From Actinomycetota bacterium (GTDB lineage Bacteria; Actinomycetota; Actinomycetes; S36-B12; CAIYMF01): DNA of 5,764 nt. Below, one piece after another: positions 5,096 to 5,764 of this stretch; the first letter of the stretch is position 1; each line of letters starts with the position of its first letter. Both the position numbers and the translations under genes were made by a program. The notes under the pieces were generated by a model. The model was given only the letters and a program-made list of their open reading frames with translations, was not told the DNA's origin and searched no databases. The DNA lies in assembly GCA_009699025.1 (NCBI GenBank), contig WLOZ01000145.1, positions 1 through 5,764 on the forward strand, read 5' to 3'.

Positions 5096-5764
5096 GGCGC
5101 GCCCCACTGAACTCGCCGACCTCTATCGCGTCGCCGGCGAGGCAAGTGCAGCGGCCGTCACACTCGCCGACCCCGACCCCGAGCCCACTGAGCCCGTCAA
5201 GGCCGATCCCACCGCAGCCGCCTTCTTCGACGTCGACAACACGATCGTCCGGGGGGCCAGCATTTTCCATCTAGCCCGCGGGCTAGCGGTGAGACGCTTC
5301 TTCACGGTGCCCGAGGTCGCTGACTTCGCCTGGAAGCAGATCAAGTTCGTCACCTCTGGCGCCGAGGACATCGACGACATGGCCTCGGCCACCGAGTCAG
5401 CTCTCGGGTTCGTCGCCGGGCGCCGTGTGTCGGAGGTAGTCGAGCTCGGCATCGAGATCTTCGACGAAATCATGGTCGACAAGCTGTGGCCCGGAACCCT
5501 CGCCCTTGCCCAGAACCATCTCGACGCCGGCCAGCGGGTATGGCTCGTCACCGCGGCCCCCATGGAACTCGCCACGATTATGGCCCAGCGTCTCGGGCTC
5601 ACGGGCGCGCTGGGCACGGTCTCGGAGATCGTCGACGGCGCATACACCGGCAAGCTCGTCGGCCACCCCCTGCACGGACCCGCCAAGGCCGAGGCGGTCC
5701 GGGCCCTCGCGGCCCGCACCGGCCTCGAACTCGACCGCTGCGCCGCGTACTCAGACTCGTTTAA
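5088..5764 (+). CDS. HAD-IB family hydrolase (SerB1-like phosphatase), C-terminus cut by window edge
   Basis: An ATG at 5088 opens a frame through the right edge, with 225 complete residues visible. HAD motif I is FFDVDNTIV, with nucleophile D48 and acid/base D50. Motif II is LVTAAP with T155. Motif III is K200 in GPAKAEAV. Motif IV begins as YSDSF (221-225) just before the edge, where SDSxxD normally follows. The helical cap lies between about residues 60 and 145. The family (HAD-IB, PSP-like) hydrolyses small phosphate monoesters in the cytoplasm; actinobacterial members are often labelled SerB1, but phosphoserine specificity cannot be read here. An Ala/Pro/Glu-rich N-terminal extension of about 43 residues precedes the core. 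The gene is divergent from the ligase-like gene. A SerB1-like gene also lies near the heme cluster in mycobacteria, supporting a conserved neighbourhood. Confidence 0.9.
   Translation, partial: MKSARPTELADLYRVAGEASAAAVTLADPDPEPTEPVKADPTAAAFFDVDNTIVRGASIFHLARGLAVRRFFTVPEVADFAWKQIKFVTSGAEDIDDMASATESALGFVAGRRVSEVVELGIEIFDEIMVDKLWPGTLALAQNHLDAGQRVWLVTAAPMELATIMAQRLGLTGALGTVSEIVDGAYTGKLVGHPLHGPAKAEAVRALAARTGLELDRCAAYSDSF

Noticed and set aside
5046..5270. N-terminal extension of the ligase-like protein to 5270
   Set aside because: This part is the reverse complement of the HAD hydrolase coding sequence including its motif I, and the ANL fold begins naturally at the ATG at 5045.

Overview
The window looks like chromosomal DNA of a high-G+C actinobacterium (Actinomycetota). 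Coding regions are strongly GC-biased at the third codon position. Several genes start with GTG. The Rex repressor, the glutaredoxin-like protein, the uroporphyrinogen-III synthase fused behind a methyltransferase-like domain, and the SerB1-like HAD hydrolase all resemble proteins that sit together in actinobacterial heme-biosynthesis loci. I cannot name the genus.

Layout: five genes lie on the minus strand and one on the plus strand. Reading the minus strand from right to left: an AMP-dependent acyl-CoA ligase-like protein (5045 to 3552); a small glutaredoxin-like protein (3555 to 3289) that overlaps the ligase stop by 4 bases; a 283-bp noncoding gap with a striking 23-bp perfect inverted repeat, a candidate rex promoter and Rex half-sites; rex (3005 to 2289); hemD with a methyltransferase-like N-terminal domain (2233 to 305); and the start of a histidine phosphatase (282 to the left edge). 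On the plus strand, a HAD-IB hydrolase starts at 5088, divergent from the ligase across only 42 bp, and runs off the right edge.

How the genes fit together: Rex senses NADH/NAD+ and in actinobacteria is commonly encoded directly before hemA, hemC and hemD, linking respiration to heme supply. Here rex is followed directly by hemD. hemA and hemC are absent from the expected place, and hemB and hemL are absent between hemD and the histidine phosphatase, although the outer neighbours keep their order. This looks like a contracted version of the conserved heme locus.

The most notable observations are the contracted heme cluster; an acyl-CoA ligase-like protein that has lost several adenylation-core signatures, including the lysine of its last motif; the long perfect inverted repeat right after the glutaredoxin gene; and a 14-bp palindrome centred on the start codon of the probably leaderless HAD gene. 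I saw no mobile element, CRISPR array, tRNA or rRNA. Nothing here amounts clearly to a new biological system.
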